Below are positions 1 through 9,099 of a stretch of 64,000 nucleotides of DNA, in pieces. The translations under genes and the position numbers were made by a program. This DNA comes from Oscillospiraceae bacterium (GTDB lineage Bacteria; Bacillota; Clostridia; Oscillospirales; Oscillospiraceae). The stretch is taken from the NCBI GenBank assembly GCA_009777775.1, contig WRLE01000004.1:121052-185051 (forward strand), in the 5' to 3' direction. Position 1 is the first letter of the stretch. Every line of letters begins with the position of its first letter. Under the pieces are notes generated by a model. The model was not told the origin of the DNA and did not search any database. It saw only the letters and a program-made list of their open reading frames with translations.

Positions 1-1202
1 ATCACGCTGGACTTTCTGACGAGGAGCGGCGGCAGAACCAAGATGATTTTATACATGACCACAAAAGCGTCATGGTAGCCACAAATGCCTTTGGTATGGG
101 TATAGATAAGTCCAATGTGAGTTTTGTCATCCATTATAATATGCCAAAGAGCTTGGAAGCTTACTATCAAGAAGCGGGACGAGCGGGGCGAGATGGTGAA
201 AAGGCAGATTGTATCCTCATGTATTCCGCGGGAGACATCAACACAGCAAAGTTTCTCATAGCAAATCCCAGCGATAACAACGAGTTGAATAGTGATGAGC
301 GCAGGCTTGTAATGGAGCAAGATTATAAAAGGCTTGATACCATGGTGTCTTATGCAAAAACCACAGACTGCCTTCGGGGATATATATTGGACTACTTTGG
401 ACAAGTCCATGATTTCGGATATAATAATGGACAAATATCATATGAAACAGAGCAGCAAAAGTTAAATGATATAAACCAGAACGAATTAAGAGAGCAGCCT
501 CACATCAATGGTTGTGGCAATTGCAGCAACTGTCAAACAGAATTTCAAAAGGTTGACATTACAGCTCAGGCTCAGATGATTTTGTCCTGCATAAAACGTG
601 CTTCCGACAAATTGGGCTATACACTCGGAGCAACGTTGATTACCCAAATCCTTTGCGGTAGCGCAGAAAAACGGGTAATCTCTTTGGGTCTTGACGGACT
701 CACCACATACGGACTCATGAAGGGAACTAACAAGGCTCTGGTAAGAGATTATATAGAGCATTTGCTTTCCACAGGCTATCTTTTGACCAATAATTATGGT
801 AGTTTGGAGCTAAGTGATATTTCAAGAAATGTGCTATATAACGATGAAAAGGTTTATATGTCACAGATAAAACCTTATGCTGCTGATAAATACCCAAGCT
901 CGAAAGAAACACAGGTAAGTGGAATATTACTCGATGGTGATGAGTCTCAACAAAATTCAACTTATTCACAGCCAATTGAAGACACATCTCTTTATGAAGA
1001 GCTACGCCAACTCCGCTATAAGCTGGCACAATTGGAAAATGTTCCAGCTTACATCGTCTTTTCCAATGCGAGCCTAGCAGACATGGCTCGCAAAGCACCA
1101 AGAACAATGACAGAATTTTTAAACGTCTCCGGTGTAGGCGAAGTAAAAGCTTCCCGCTATGGGAAAGCATTTGTGGATGCAATTAATGCTTTTATTGATT
1201 AG
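1..1202 (+). CDS. recQ: ATP-dependent DNA helicase RecQ (5' truncated by window edge)
   Basis: This is the C-terminal part of a RecQ 3'-5' DNA helicase, which unwinds recombination and repair intermediates. The frame is open from base 3, so the start lies outside the window. About 400 residues are visible. They begin in the second RecA-like domain: HAGLSDEER, then motif V (NAFGMGIDK) and motif VI (QEAGRAGRDG). A zinc-binding RQC region follows, with DCLRGYIL and CGNCSNC supplying the expected cysteines. The last ~65 residues form an HRDC domain (VPAYIVFSN, LNVSGVGEVK). The domain order is the standard full RecQ layout. A TAG stop closes it, and a separate promoter for the next gene follows. 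Confidence 0.96.
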   Translation, partial: HAGLSDEERRQNQDDFIHDHKSVMVATNAFGMGIDKSNVSFVIHYNMPKSLEAYYQEAGRAGRDGEKADCILMYSAGDINTAKFLIANPSDNNELNSDERRLVMEQDYKRLDTMVSYAKTTDCLRGYILDYFGQVHDFGYNNGQISYETEQQKLNDINQNELREQPHINGCGNCSNCQTEFQKVDITAQAQMILSCIKRASDKLGYTLGATLITQILCGSAEKRVISLGLDGLTTYGLMKGTNKALVRDYIEHLLSTGYLLTNNYGSLELSDISRNVLYNDEKVYMSQIKPYAADKYPSSKETQVSGILLDGDESQQNSTYSQPIEDTSLYEELRQLRYKLAQLENVPAYIVFSNASLADMARKAPRTMTEFLNVSGVGEVKASRYGKAFVDAINAFID

Positions 1203-1238
1203 ATAATCATATCTAAATAACATCAATCTATATAAGAT

Positions 1239-1267
1239 TTGACTCAAATAAAAGACTGTGATAAACT
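1239..1267 (+). promoter_or_regulatory. Sigma-A type promoter upstream of the lipoprotein gene
   Basis: TTGACT at 1239-1244 and TAAACT at 1262-1267 are separated by exactly 17 bases and lie about 50 bases before the lipoprotein start. This is inferred from consensus match only. Confidence 0.55.
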
Positions 1268-1319
1268 CCCATAAGCTATTGTAGATATTCACCATATCGG
1301 ATTTAGGGGGATATTGGAA

Positions 1320-2336
1320 ATGAAAATGAAAATTATCGCCATTTTTCTTGTTTTAAGCCTTTCATTATCGGCTTGTGCGACCAGTGGCGGGAGATTAAGC
1401 GAAGAAGCGGCTCTTACCGAAAAGTATAATGCATACATCGAATTGTTAAATTTCTGCACAGGACGCTGGTTTTATGGTGTGGTCTCCAGCTATTTTAGCA
1501 CATTCGGATATGATTATGAACCCAATGAAGTTGACAAGGATTTCACAAATGGCTTCATTTTTTCAAGCGACGTCGATAACCCTCCCGATCTAATGGAAAT
1601 GTACTCCTATCATTATGAAACTCCGCGTAGATTAGCGGATGAAAGCCCTAGCTTTGGTGAAGCTGATGAAGCTGCCCATAGATTGGCTGATGCTTTAGAA
1701 GCACTCATGAACATATATTTTGTCACAATCAACGATTATTACAGCAGCGGAGAATACATAGATGATAATTACGCAAAAACCGGTGAATATCACGTGGAAA
1801 TGCTTATGAACTACATTGAGTTTTTAGATGCCACCGACTATTTCGCCGTTGTCTTTTCCGATGTGATTTTGGAATATGAAGGACAGGATTTAGAAGTCTT
1901 TAAAGAGCGCGGTTGGGATATCCACTATTATATGCTCAGCATTATTCTCACATCAAGAAAAATTAGCAATATGTTCCAAAAGCTGGATTTACAAGGAATA
2001 GACTTTTTAGATGCAGACATTTCCGAATACGAACCCCTCTACGAGCAGCTAATTTCAGACATAGCTGAGTTAATACTAATATTTAATGATGACGGAAAAC
2101 ATAGGACAGAAAATTTATCGGGTATGCAAATAAACCGCTTATCTTTCTTTGTTTCCACTGCACAGACACTGGAAACTGCAGCAAGCGATACCCTTAATAT
2201 GATAATCGCTGGAACTGAGGACATACCAAACGAACTGACTGGTCATTTGACTACAGGGGGACGAAACCTCCCCATGTATCGTTTCAATCAGCGGCTCGAT
2301 AGTTTAATCGATTATTACAACCAAATCATATCTTAA
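1320..2336 (+). CDS. Putative secreted lipoprotein of unknown function
   Basis: The protein has 338 residues. A short basic N-terminus and a hydrophobic stretch end in the lipobox LSAC, so signal peptidase II processing and anchoring to the outer membrane face are likely. The rest is soluble, acidic, rich in Tyr, Asp and Glu, and probably mostly helical. I recognise no family. A TTG at 1314 would add two residues but sits only 3 bases after the GGGGG Shine-Dalgarno at 1306-1310. The ATG at 1320 is 9 bases away and is preferred. It has its own promoter and a terminator-like hairpin before the next gene, a secreted glycosidase. A shared surface role with that glycosidase is only a guess. Confidence 0.75.
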   Translation: MKMKIIAIFLVLSLSLSACATSGGRLSEEAALTEKYNAYIELLNFCTGRWFYGVVSSYFSTFGYDYEPNEVDKDFTNGFIFSSDVDNPPDLMEMYSYHYETPRRLADESPSFGEADEAAHRLADALEALMNIYFVTINDYYSSGEYIDDNYAKTGEYHVEMLMNYIEFLDATDYFAVVFSDVILEYEGQDLEVFKERGWDIHYYMLSIILTSRKISNMFQKLDLQGIDFLDADISEYEPLYEQLISDIAELILIFNDDGKHRTENLSGMQINRLSFFVSTAQTLETAASDTLNMIIAGTEDIPNELTGHLTTGGRNLPMYRFNQRLDSLIDYYNQIIS

Positions 2337-2361
2337 CTTGATTATTATCAAAGTTTCTAAA

Positions 2362-2420
2362 TGGAAAATACCAGCTGTTCTGCTATTATTAGCAAATACA
2401 GCTGGTTTCCTTTACTATTT
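2362..2420 (+). terminator. Probable intrinsic terminator after the lipoprotein gene
   Basis: CCAGCTGT (2371-2378) and ACAGCTGG (2398-2405) are perfect inverted arms, extended by GGAAA/TTTCC with a small bulge. A T-rich stretch (ACTATTTTTG) follows. Confidence 0.6.
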
Positions 2421-2479
2421 TTGTCACAGATTAAGTCTATCATCTTATATATCAGTTATTTGAAAGGATGTCATTACGA

Positions 2480-4645
2480 ATGAAATCGAATGTTCAACAT
2501 CAAGTATACAAAGCTAATCGAAAACCTTTTCATCGAATGTGCTCTCTCGCAATTGCTTATATTATTTGTTTTGCACTCTTAATAAATATTTCTCCACTAG
2601 CCAAAACTACTCAGCCAAACATAACAGCACAAACAGCTACTTTTGGGCAATTTGTAGGTACCAACAGTTTTTTCAACGAAAACCAAGAAGCATATGATAT
2701 AGTCGGTAATGTCCGCGAATATCACCCTTGGGGATTCACTGAATGGACGACTGGTTGGTACGATGACAGCAATGGGCTATTTGACGACTCAATAAAAAGC
2801 ATGATCCCTCATGCAGCTTTCATGAACGCTTGGGATGCTTTTGATAATTATTATAAAACAATGCACGAGAGAGGTATAGATGTAACAATTTGTCTCAGCG
2901 GAACAGCGGACAGCCGCCCAAAACCCGATTATCAAAACTTAGATGGAACAAGAAGCGAAGACCCATCATCCTATCTTGGGCATGGGCAAAGTATGTTTCA
3001 ACTTGCTGCTAGATATGGTAGTAATACAAATATCGACCCTAGCTTAGTCCGCGTATCAGCTGGTACAGAAAAGTTAATCGGATTGGGATATGTCCAATAC
3101 TATGAAAACTATAATGAACCAATAAATTATGGTTTCGACAATGGAAGACAATTCGCTGCAATGCTCAGTGCTGATTATGATGGACATATGGGTACCTTGG
3201 GTCCCGATGTGGGTGTTAAACAAGCTGACCCCAATGCCAAAGTCGTATTTGGCGGTTCTTATGTGGGCTGGTTCGCCGATATAGAAAATGGACGATTCAC
3301 ATTTGAATTTTTAGCTCAAATGATGGACTGGTTTGATGAAAATCGAACGCTTGAGCAATGGAAAGCAGCTAATGGTGGCTCTGAGGCTGCTTATGTGAAA
3401 TATCCCTTTGATGTGGTGAGTGCCCACGGTTATAGTTGGGATAATAATGGTAATGGGATTTGTGCAGAAGATAGTAGGTACTACAGTATGCTGAAAGCTT
3501 TTGTGGAAAATTGCTCTATAATTTTTCCTGCCAAAGAATGCTTTTTTTCAGAATTTGGCTGGGACACCTCACCCAACTCAACAAATCGCGCTATTACACC
3601 CGGCTTGTCCACCCAGGAAACACAGGGACGCTGGTTAGTCAGAGAGTACCTGATTACAGCTGCTGCTGGAATTAATCGAGCAAGACAATTTATGATGCCA
3701 GATACCAGCGACAATCGCAATAATTCCGATTGGTTCGGTACCAGCGGGATGATTCACGGCATTCAAGGTTCAAATGACTTCAAGACTTCTTGGTACTATG
3801 TGGGAACAATGGGTAATGTGTTAAAAGATGCATCTTTAGCCGATATTAGGATTTTATCCGATGGTGGTTGGTCAAAGGGTTCTGGTATATACAGAGATGA
3901 AAACTTCGAGCCATGGGCGATCGCTTTTTCATCAAGCGTAAACTCTGATCAAATATATGCCCTATGGCTGCCAACAGCCCTTGGTGACCAGGAAGGTGCA
4001 AATAGAAGCCAATATTCTATCACTGTTCCTGCTGGTTATACCAGTGCTACCCTCGTTTCGTTAATGGATAAATCAATATGGGGAGAGCGCAGTGACATTT
4101 CCAATCAAATTCAAAATGGCAATTTAACTATATCCATTGGCGAAAAACCAATATTCATGATATTAAGTGAGAATACAGAAAACGAAGCACCAGGGTCTGA
4201 GCAAAACGAAGCTCCCCTTCAATCACTCATAGTTAAACCGACTGCAGCAACAGTTTTAATCAATGGTGAAATAGTATTGTTTGATGCATATCTAATAAAT
4301 AACAATAATTATTTCAAACTGCGCGATATTGCTTTCGCACTCACTGGAACAATCTCACAATTTGAAGTGGAGTGGGATGATCTTAATAAGCAAATTAACT
4401 TAATATCGGAAATACCATACACTCTAGTGGGAGGTGAAATGTCCAGTAAAGGCACCGAGGAAAAGCTAGCTACTCTTACTTCTTCCAGAGTTTTCCTTGA
4501 TGGAGAAGAGCTGTTTTTGACTGCTTATCACATAGAGGGAAACAACTATTTCATGCTTAGAGAAATTGCTGCTGCCATAGATTTTCATGTCAGTTGGGAT
4601 GAGTCTCATATTACGATTAGTATCGACAGCAATAAACCATATTAG
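2480..4645 (+). CDS. Secreted clan GH-A-like glycoside hydrolase with two C-terminal stalk domains
   Basis: The protein has 721 residues. A basic N-terminus and a hydrophobic segment (residues ~22-40) indicate export. The region to about residue 560 resembles a TIM-barrel glycosidase of clan GH-A. The candidate acid/base Glu lies in NYNEPINYG (~residue 213) and the candidate nucleophile Glu in SEFGWD (~357), with SAHGYSWD between them. I cannot assign a GH family or substrate. The last ~130 residues hold two copies of the copper-amine-oxidase N-terminal-like stalk domain (FDAYLINNNNYFKLRDIA and LTAYHIEGNNYFMLREIA), a wall-associated module common in Clostridia and Paenibacillus. An upstream ATG at 2468 overlaps the Shine-Dalgarno (GAAAGGA), so the ATG at 2480 is preferred. 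Confidence 0.8.
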   Translation: MKSNVQHQVYKANRKPFHRMCSLAIAYIICFALLINISPLAKTTQPNITAQTATFGQFVGTNSFFNENQEAYDIVGNVREYHPWGFTEWTTGWYDDSNGLFDDSIKSMIPHAAFMNAWDAFDNYYKTMHERGIDVTICLSGTADSRPKPDYQNLDGTRSEDPSSYLGHGQSMFQLAARYGSNTNIDPSLVRVSAGTEKLIGLGYVQYYENYNEPINYGFDNGRQFAAMLSADYDGHMGTLGPDVGVKQADPNAKVVFGGSYVGWFADIENGRFTFEFLAQMMDWFDENRTLEQWKAANGGSEAAYVKYPFDVVSAHGYSWDNNGNGICAEDSRYYSMLKAFVENCSIIFPAKECFFSEFGWDTSPNSTNRAITPGLSTQETQGRWLVREYLITAAAGINRARQFMMPDTSDNRNNSDWFGTSGMIHGIQGSNDFKTSWYYVGTMGNVLKDASLADIRILSDGGWSKGSGIYRDENFEPWAIAFSSSVNSDQIYALWLPTALGDQEGANRSQYSITVPAGYTSATLVSLMDKSIWGERSDISNQIQNGNLTISIGEKPIFMILSENTENEAPGSEQNEAPLQSLIVKPTAATVLINGEIVLFDAYLINNNNYFKLRDIAFALTGTISQFEVEWDDLNKQINLISEIPYTLVGGEMSSKGTEEKLATLTSSRVFLDGEELFLTAYHIEGNNYFMLREIAAAIDFHVSWDESHITISIDSNKPY

Positions 4646-5017
4646 CATATCGTGGCAAAACTCTCTGTTTAATTTATCAATTTTTATGCAAATAAACACT
4701 TGCTACCATGATATAAATCGTATATTAGGAGCATCTGGTACTACCCACATCAGATGCTCCTAATTATTGCAATATCAAGGTTTTTTTCTGACCATAAACA
4801 GGTTCTCCAGTAACCTTTAATTCTTGTTGGTTATTAGGGGGGTATTTTGCGAATGGTTAAATAGTTTTTTGGTAGTTAAATCTATACTACAAAAGATGTA
4901 TTTTATACGAGTGCTTATAATATCACAGCACGATATGAAAAATGGTTTATCATTATTTTTCAGTGGCTATTGTAAAGATGTGTAGTACTAGCAAAATATA
5001 CCAAGGAGGATCGGCAA
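4646..5017. other. Intergenic region with a 14-bp perfect hairpin
   Basis: There is no gene in these 372 bases. They contain the hairpin at 4724-4764, a T-rich stretch near 4780, a G-run near 4835-4840, and AT-rich sequence before the HD-GYP gene with a possible -10 (TATAAT near 4916) but no convincing -35. I recognise no riboswitch. Confidence 0.5.
4724..4764 (+). terminator. Strong hairpin, probable terminator of the glycosidase gene
   Basis: The 14-base arms 4724-4737 (ATTAGGAGCATCTG) and 4751-4764 are perfectly complementary around a 13-base loop. There is no uninterrupted U-run directly after it, so the termination role is inferred from position about 80 bases past the stop. Confidence 0.55.
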
Positions 5018-5686
5018 ATGGTAAAAGCTCAAATGAGCGAATCAGAATTAATGGAGCAGCAGATGGAAACGCCGGTAATGAGCATTGTTTCTGTTCTAGT
5101 GGAACATTGCGACAATGCCACCGGTGGTCATATCCATAGGACACAAGCATATTTAAAACGCCTAATTTATATGCTCATTGAAGAAAACATTTATTATGAT
5201 GAAATATCGTCATGGAGCTTAGATATTTTGCTGTCGGCAGCCCAGCTCCATGATGTGGGAAAAATCACCATTGGTGATGTAATTTTAAAGAAACCATCCT
5301 CTCTTACCGTTGACGAGTATGCTATCATGAAAACCCATGTTCAAGCTGGCATCGACGTGATAAGTCTCATGGAAAGGAAGTCAGCTAACTCCAGTTTCTT
5401 TAATTATGCAAAAAACATAGCTGGCACCCATCACGAAAAATGGAATGGAACCGGCTATCCTAACTGTTTAAAGGAAACAGATATTCCCCTTGAAGGTAGG
5501 CTCATGGCAGTCGTGGATGTATATGATGCTCTCGTATCTCCCCGCATTTATAAGGAACCTTATTCGCCCTCCATGGCTTCAAAAATCATTATAGAAGGTA
5601 GCGGTATTTGCTTTGACCCTAAAATAGTTGATGCATTTGTTATACTAGCTGATGAGTTTGCACAAATGTCCAAGGATTTTAGCTAA
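5018..5686 (+). CDS. HD-GYP domain protein (putative cyclic di-GMP phosphodiesterase)
   Basis: The protein has 222 residues and is almost entirely an HD-GYP domain, a metal-dependent fold that hydrolyses cyclic di-GMP in characterised members. Visible motifs are GHIHRTQ (first metal His), LHDVGK (HD pair, ~residue 77), a later H in KTHVQAG, and HHEKWNGTGYP (the GYP signature, ~139), followed by VVDVYDAL. No receiver, PAS or membrane segment precedes it, so its input signal is not apparent. A strong AAGGAGGA (5003-5010) sits 7 bases before the ATG. A terminator hairpin follows. Enzymatic activity is inferred from intact motifs. Confidence 0.9.
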   Translation: MVKAQMSESELMEQQMETPVMSIVSVLVEHCDNATGGHIHRTQAYLKRLIYMLIEENIYYDEISSWSLDILLSAAQLHDVGKITIGDVILKKPSSLTVDEYAIMKTHVQAGIDVISLMERKSANSSFFNYAKNIAGTHHEKWNGTGYPNCLKETDIPLEGRLMAVVDVYDALVSPRIYKEPYSPSMASKIIIEGSGICFDPKIVDAFVILADEFAQMSKDFS

Positions 5687-5778
5687 AGGAAATTAGTTGG
5701 AAATCTTATAGTTTGGTGAGCTAATACCATCGTTGGTATAAGTATTGATTAAATAAACTTTATCATACCCATAAACAT

Positions 5779-5809
5779 AGCCAATAATCATTGCGATTAT
5801 TGGCTTTTG
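5779..5809 (+). terminator. Intrinsic terminator after the HD-GYP gene
   Basis: AGCCAATAATC (5779-5789) pairs perfectly with GATTATTGGCT (5795-5805) across a 5-base loop, followed by TTTT. It lies between convergent genes. Confidence 0.75.
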
Positions 5810-5876
5810 GCATACCCACATAATGTCAAAAGTTTTCAACTAAGAGTTTTTGTATATCATGATTTGATTATTTATA

Positions 5877-6476
5877 CTAGAGCCACCACCATAAAAATAT
5901 CAAAGATATTGCAAAGACGATGAATACGACATACCAGATTCCACGCGCCTTAGGCACTTTGATATTTAAAACATATAATATACCGACAAGTGTAAGGGTT
6001 ATTAAATTCACTGGGATAGAATGAAATAGCAACACAGCTGGTAATATCAATGAAATGCTTGTAATCGGCAAGCCACGATAATATTGAATCGGTGTGTCTG
6101 GTGTCGCAGTAGTGTTAAAGTATGCAAGTCTTGTTACTGAACAAATTGCATAAAATACATAAACCAAAAGTTTGTACCACGATGCTCCAGTAATAGAGAA
6201 CACAAGGATTGCAGGTATTATGCCAAAACTAATCACATCAACAATTGAATCTAATTGTATACCATAATTTTTTTCTACATCCGTCCGCTTGATTTTTTTA
6301 GCAACAAAACCATCAAACATATCACACAGACCCGAAATAATGAGTAGCGTAGCACTCATTGGGATATTTTTTCGTATCGCATAAAAGCAACACGCAAGCG
6401 AAAAGAACAAACCCAATATTGTAATGAAGTTAGCAACATTACCATATCCAATTAGAATCTTCTCTTTTTGTTTCAA
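5877..6476 (-). CDS. CDP-alcohol phosphatidyltransferase, PssA-like (CDP-diacylglycerol-serine O-phosphatidyltransferase)
   Basis: The integral membrane protein has 199 residues and about six hydrophobic segments. It carries the CDP-alcohol phosphatidyltransferase signature from about residue 50: DG followed by AK (the usual R is K), then a G-x3-D-x3-D block seen as GIQLDSIVD. Family members transfer a phosphatidyl group from CDP-diacylglycerol to an alcohol. Size, fold and the start (NVANFITILG) are closest to bacterial PssA, which makes phosphatidylserine, but the acceptor cannot be read from sequence. No phosphatidylserine decarboxylase is nearby. It lies 36 bases downstream of a radical SAM gene on the same strand, so the two are probably co-transcribed. 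Confidence 0.85.
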   Translation of the reverse strand: MKQKEKILIGYGNVANFITILGLFFSLACCFYAIRKNIPMSATLLIISGLCDMFDGFVAKKIKRTDVEKNYGIQLDSIVDVISFGIIPAILVFSITGASWYKLLVYVFYAICSVTRLAYFNTTATPDTPIQYYRGLPITSISLILPAVLLFHSIPVNLITLTLVGILYVLNIKVPKARGIWYVVFIVFAISLIFLWWWL

Positions 6477-6512
6477 CTGCTTTACATCTCCTTGTATCTA
6501 AATACCACAACG

Positions 6513-7528
6513 CTAAAATGTTTTACTAAAATTATCAAGAACGAAAGCGATTTTATTTTTTTTATAATAAGCAGAATCATAAGCACAGTTTGAATAACAA
6601 TATGGGTTGCATTTTTCGATGGGATTTTCCAAAGACCTCTTATAGGATTTTATACTTTTCGATGTTAAGGATAGAAACTCGATACCAGTATCATCCATCT
6701 TTTTAGTGCAGCTTCGTATCGCACCATTCGCAATTACGTTTATCCAACCATATTTTGTGGGATAATTACATTTCCAAAAGCTTTCATTCCTAATAAATCG
6801 ATAAACGTTTTCGAAATATGAATCGGGATCAATGATTGGGTAACCATCTTTCTTTTTAGCTAGAATATATGATATAAGTTTACCTAGCAATTCATGATCT
6901 TTTTCAGAAAAATAAATATCTTTGTTATCAACAATGTTCATATCTGGAACTACAAAACCAAGCGAAAGCGGTGTTTTGCTTTCATTAGAAAGTTCCAATA
7001 ATAGTTTTATATCATCAAAATTATTATTAGAAATGACGCTATTCATCCTCAATTTCATACCATACTTCATTTCTGCAGATTTTAGTAATTGCATTATGTT
7101 TTCATCAAAGAGTACATTCTTATTTGATATTGAAAAATTATCTCGTGTATCTACAGATACATTCAAACAATTTAAACCAGCACTCCCCAATTTAGATATT
7201 GTCTCTTCATTTAACAAAGTTCCATTGGTAGTTATATCAGTTAAAATACGATGTTTTGAGCAGAGCGTTATGGCATCATATAAATGCTCCCAAAGCATTG
7301 GTTCTCCACCTAAAAAGCTTAATAGTCCAACTTTATGTTTTTTGCTTTTTCAAGAACACGTGTATATGTATCCCATGTCATATCGAGAGAATCATTGTTT
7401 TTCTGATAACAATACTCACAATTCAAATTACATTTGTCTGTAGGTATAATTCTCACAAAAAATGCCGTGTTTGTAAAACATGAACAAATATAATTTTTGA
7501 TAAAATTTATATATTTTAGTGTTGCCAT
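6513..7528 (-). pseudogene. Radical SAM/SPASM-like protein, broken by a one-base frameshift
   Basis: Two overlapping frames make one radical SAM protein. The 5' part starts at ATG 7528 (AGAAGG six bases upstream) and contains the 4Fe-4S motif CNLNCEYC (Cys 33, 37, 40). It runs into a stop at about 7319. The next part continues in another frame with FLGGEPM, the SAM-binding GGEP motif, and NGTLLNEE. Near the C-terminus CNPYCYSNC resembles a SPASM-type auxiliary cluster. Adding one base in the A-rich stretch near 7331-7352 would restore a continuous protein of about 340 residues. This is either a real inactivation or an error in a homopolymer. The substrate is unknown. Its partner may be the adjacent phosphatidyltransferase. 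Confidence 0.8.
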
Positions 7529-7680
7529 AAAGATCCTTCTTTCAAAATTCGAATTGCTATCAAATTGCACCAAGCGAACATAAGTATAACTGCTAAAACA
7601 TGCTGCTCATATGGACATAACTTTGAATAATAGGCGCATCCGTTTCGTCAATATAGTAGATTTCGCTTCGGTACTGAGTT

Positions 7681-8598
7681 CTAAATTTTGTTTGCATTAT
7701 ACTTTACGGATGCTAGAAAGCCCAGTTTAGCATGTTCCATCGGGCGGGAGTTGCCAAGCTGCGTCTTTGCCGCAATTCCTAGCATTGCCTTTCGAATCGC
7801 GCCCTTGATCGATTCCTTTGCATCCGACGGCATCTGCAGGAACGGCGGCATATAAGGAACATCACCGGCTGTGTTTCCGGCTATAACTTCATCGCACAGC
7901 GTCAGCAGTTCTGGTATTATCCTCCTATCCAGCACGTCAATCGCATGCCCTGTATAGATATCCATATCTTGCCCGGTAACCTGCAAAAATCGCTCTAGGT
8001 TCTGCCGGTACTCCGAGAGCGGCAGGCATTTGTCAAAAAGTAGAACAGCGGAATTGGCGTTGGCGATTGAGTCACCGGCAAATATTATCTTTCCAGCACG
8101 ATCAATGAAGCACATGCTTCCTTCCGTATGCCCACCCAATGAAACGGCTTCCAGCTTGCGACCGCCTAAATCGAATGTATCTCCATCTTTGATGTCGCGG
8201 TAAGCAAAATGGTCTTTCCTGACCATGCGTTCCTTTGCGCATCTCCTGACCTCTTCGCTGGCAGTCATATTCTTTGCCATCAGCGATCGAGTTCGGTAAT
8301 TGAGCGAGGTTCGCATAAGCGGCTCGTCCAGCCTGCTCATGAAGACATCTCCAAACAGCACCGCTCCGCCGGCATGGTCAGGGTCGCAATGGGTGAGCAG
8401 GCAGATGACTGGCTTTTCTGTGATGCTGCGTATTACTTCATCTAAATCGCCGCTGACGCCCATTCCAGTGTCTATTATAGCAGCTTTTTCATCGCCAATG
8501 ACCAACATCATAGTGATGAATGCGCCTTCATTGATGTTTTCATTCAAGAGGTACAGTCCATCGTTGATTCTAATGACTTGGATGATATTTTCAGACAT
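7681..8598 (-). CDS. MBL-fold metallo-hydrolase
   Basis: The soluble protein has 305 residues and an N-terminal metallo-beta-lactamase fold. Metal ligands are visible as THCDPDHAGG (~residue 69; the second His of HxHxDH is replaced by Asp), GGHTEGS (~153) and FAGDS (~172). The order matches glyoxalase II or general MBL hydrolases. The last ~100 residues (PELLTLCDEVIAG onward) are helical and not part of the core fold. The substrate is unknown. The tRNA-Arg upstream has its own terminator, so the two are probably separate units. Confidence 0.88.
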   Translation of the reverse strand: MSENIIQVIRINDGLYLLNENINEGAFITMMLVIGDEKAAIIDTGMGVSGDLDEVIRSITEKPVICLLTHCDPDHAGGAVLFGDVFMSRLDEPLMRTSLNYRTRSLMAKNMTASEEVRRCAKERMVRKDHFAYRDIKDGDTFDLGGRKLEAVSLGGHTEGSMCFIDRAGKIIFAGDSIANANSAVLLFDKCLPLSEYRQNLERFLQVTGQDMDIYTGHAIDVLDRRIIPELLTLCDEVIAGNTAGDVPYMPPFLQMPSDAKESIKGAIRKAMLGIAAKTQLGNSRPMEHAKLGFLASVKYNANKI

Positions 8599-8701
8599 TG
8601 CGTAATTACCCCAAATTTATTCAATATCCCACCAATGCGTAAAAAAACAAGTAGGCATCCGATTATCTTCAGCAAAATATGTAGCTGCGCTATAAACAAG
8701 C

Positions 8702-8724
8702 AAAAAATTGCGTTTATAGCGCAA
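8702..8724 (-). terminator. Terminator of the tRNA-Arg gene
   Basis: On the minus strand TTGCG, a seven-base loop and CGCAA form a hairpin followed by six Ts, just downstream of the tRNA CCA end. Confidence 0.7.
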
Positions 8725-8736
8725 CTGCCTTTAGTT

Positions 8737-8813
8737 TGGCACGCCCGGCGCGACTTGAACGCGCGACCTTCAGAGTCGGAGTCTGACACTCTATCCAACT
8801 GAGCTACGGGCGC
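8737..8813 (-). tRNA. tRNA-Arg (anticodon CCG)
   Basis: The minus strand folds as a cloverleaf. The acceptor GCGCCCG pairs with CGGGCGT (one G-U pair at the end). The D-loop has the AGCTCAGTTGG form. The anticodon stem TCAGA/TCTGA encloses the loop CTCCGAC with anticodon CCG, reading CGG (Arg). The T-arm contains GTTCAAGTC. The discriminator base is G and CCA is encoded. Confidence 0.95.
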
Positions 8814-8822
8814 AAATTTTGA

Positions 8823-8853
8823 TTAACAATTAAAATGAATAATTAACAATTAT
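8823..8853. repeat. AT-rich heptamer-type repeat upstream of tRNA-Arg
   Basis: The stretch contains repeated TTAACAAT-like units (ATTAACAATTA, AATTAACAATTA). It belongs to the same AT-rich family seen after pyc, the CoA-transferase A gene and tsaC. Confidence 0.5.
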
Positions 8854-9099
8854 TACTGTTCGGTTTAATTGTTGTTTGCTTTTTTAGTGTTCCCTACTTG
8901 ACTAGCTTTTATTATCTTGCTTGGGTTGTAATTATAGCAGAGAGTTTAGTTTCTGTAAAGGTTGGGTAATAAAACTGTCAACAATACAGCAACTACAAAA
9001 AAAATACTTCCAATCCGATTGGTTATGATATATAATATGACTCGCAGAATATCTGCAAACAATCTCGCCGCTTAGTTTCGGCAATAGGAGTCCGATAAA

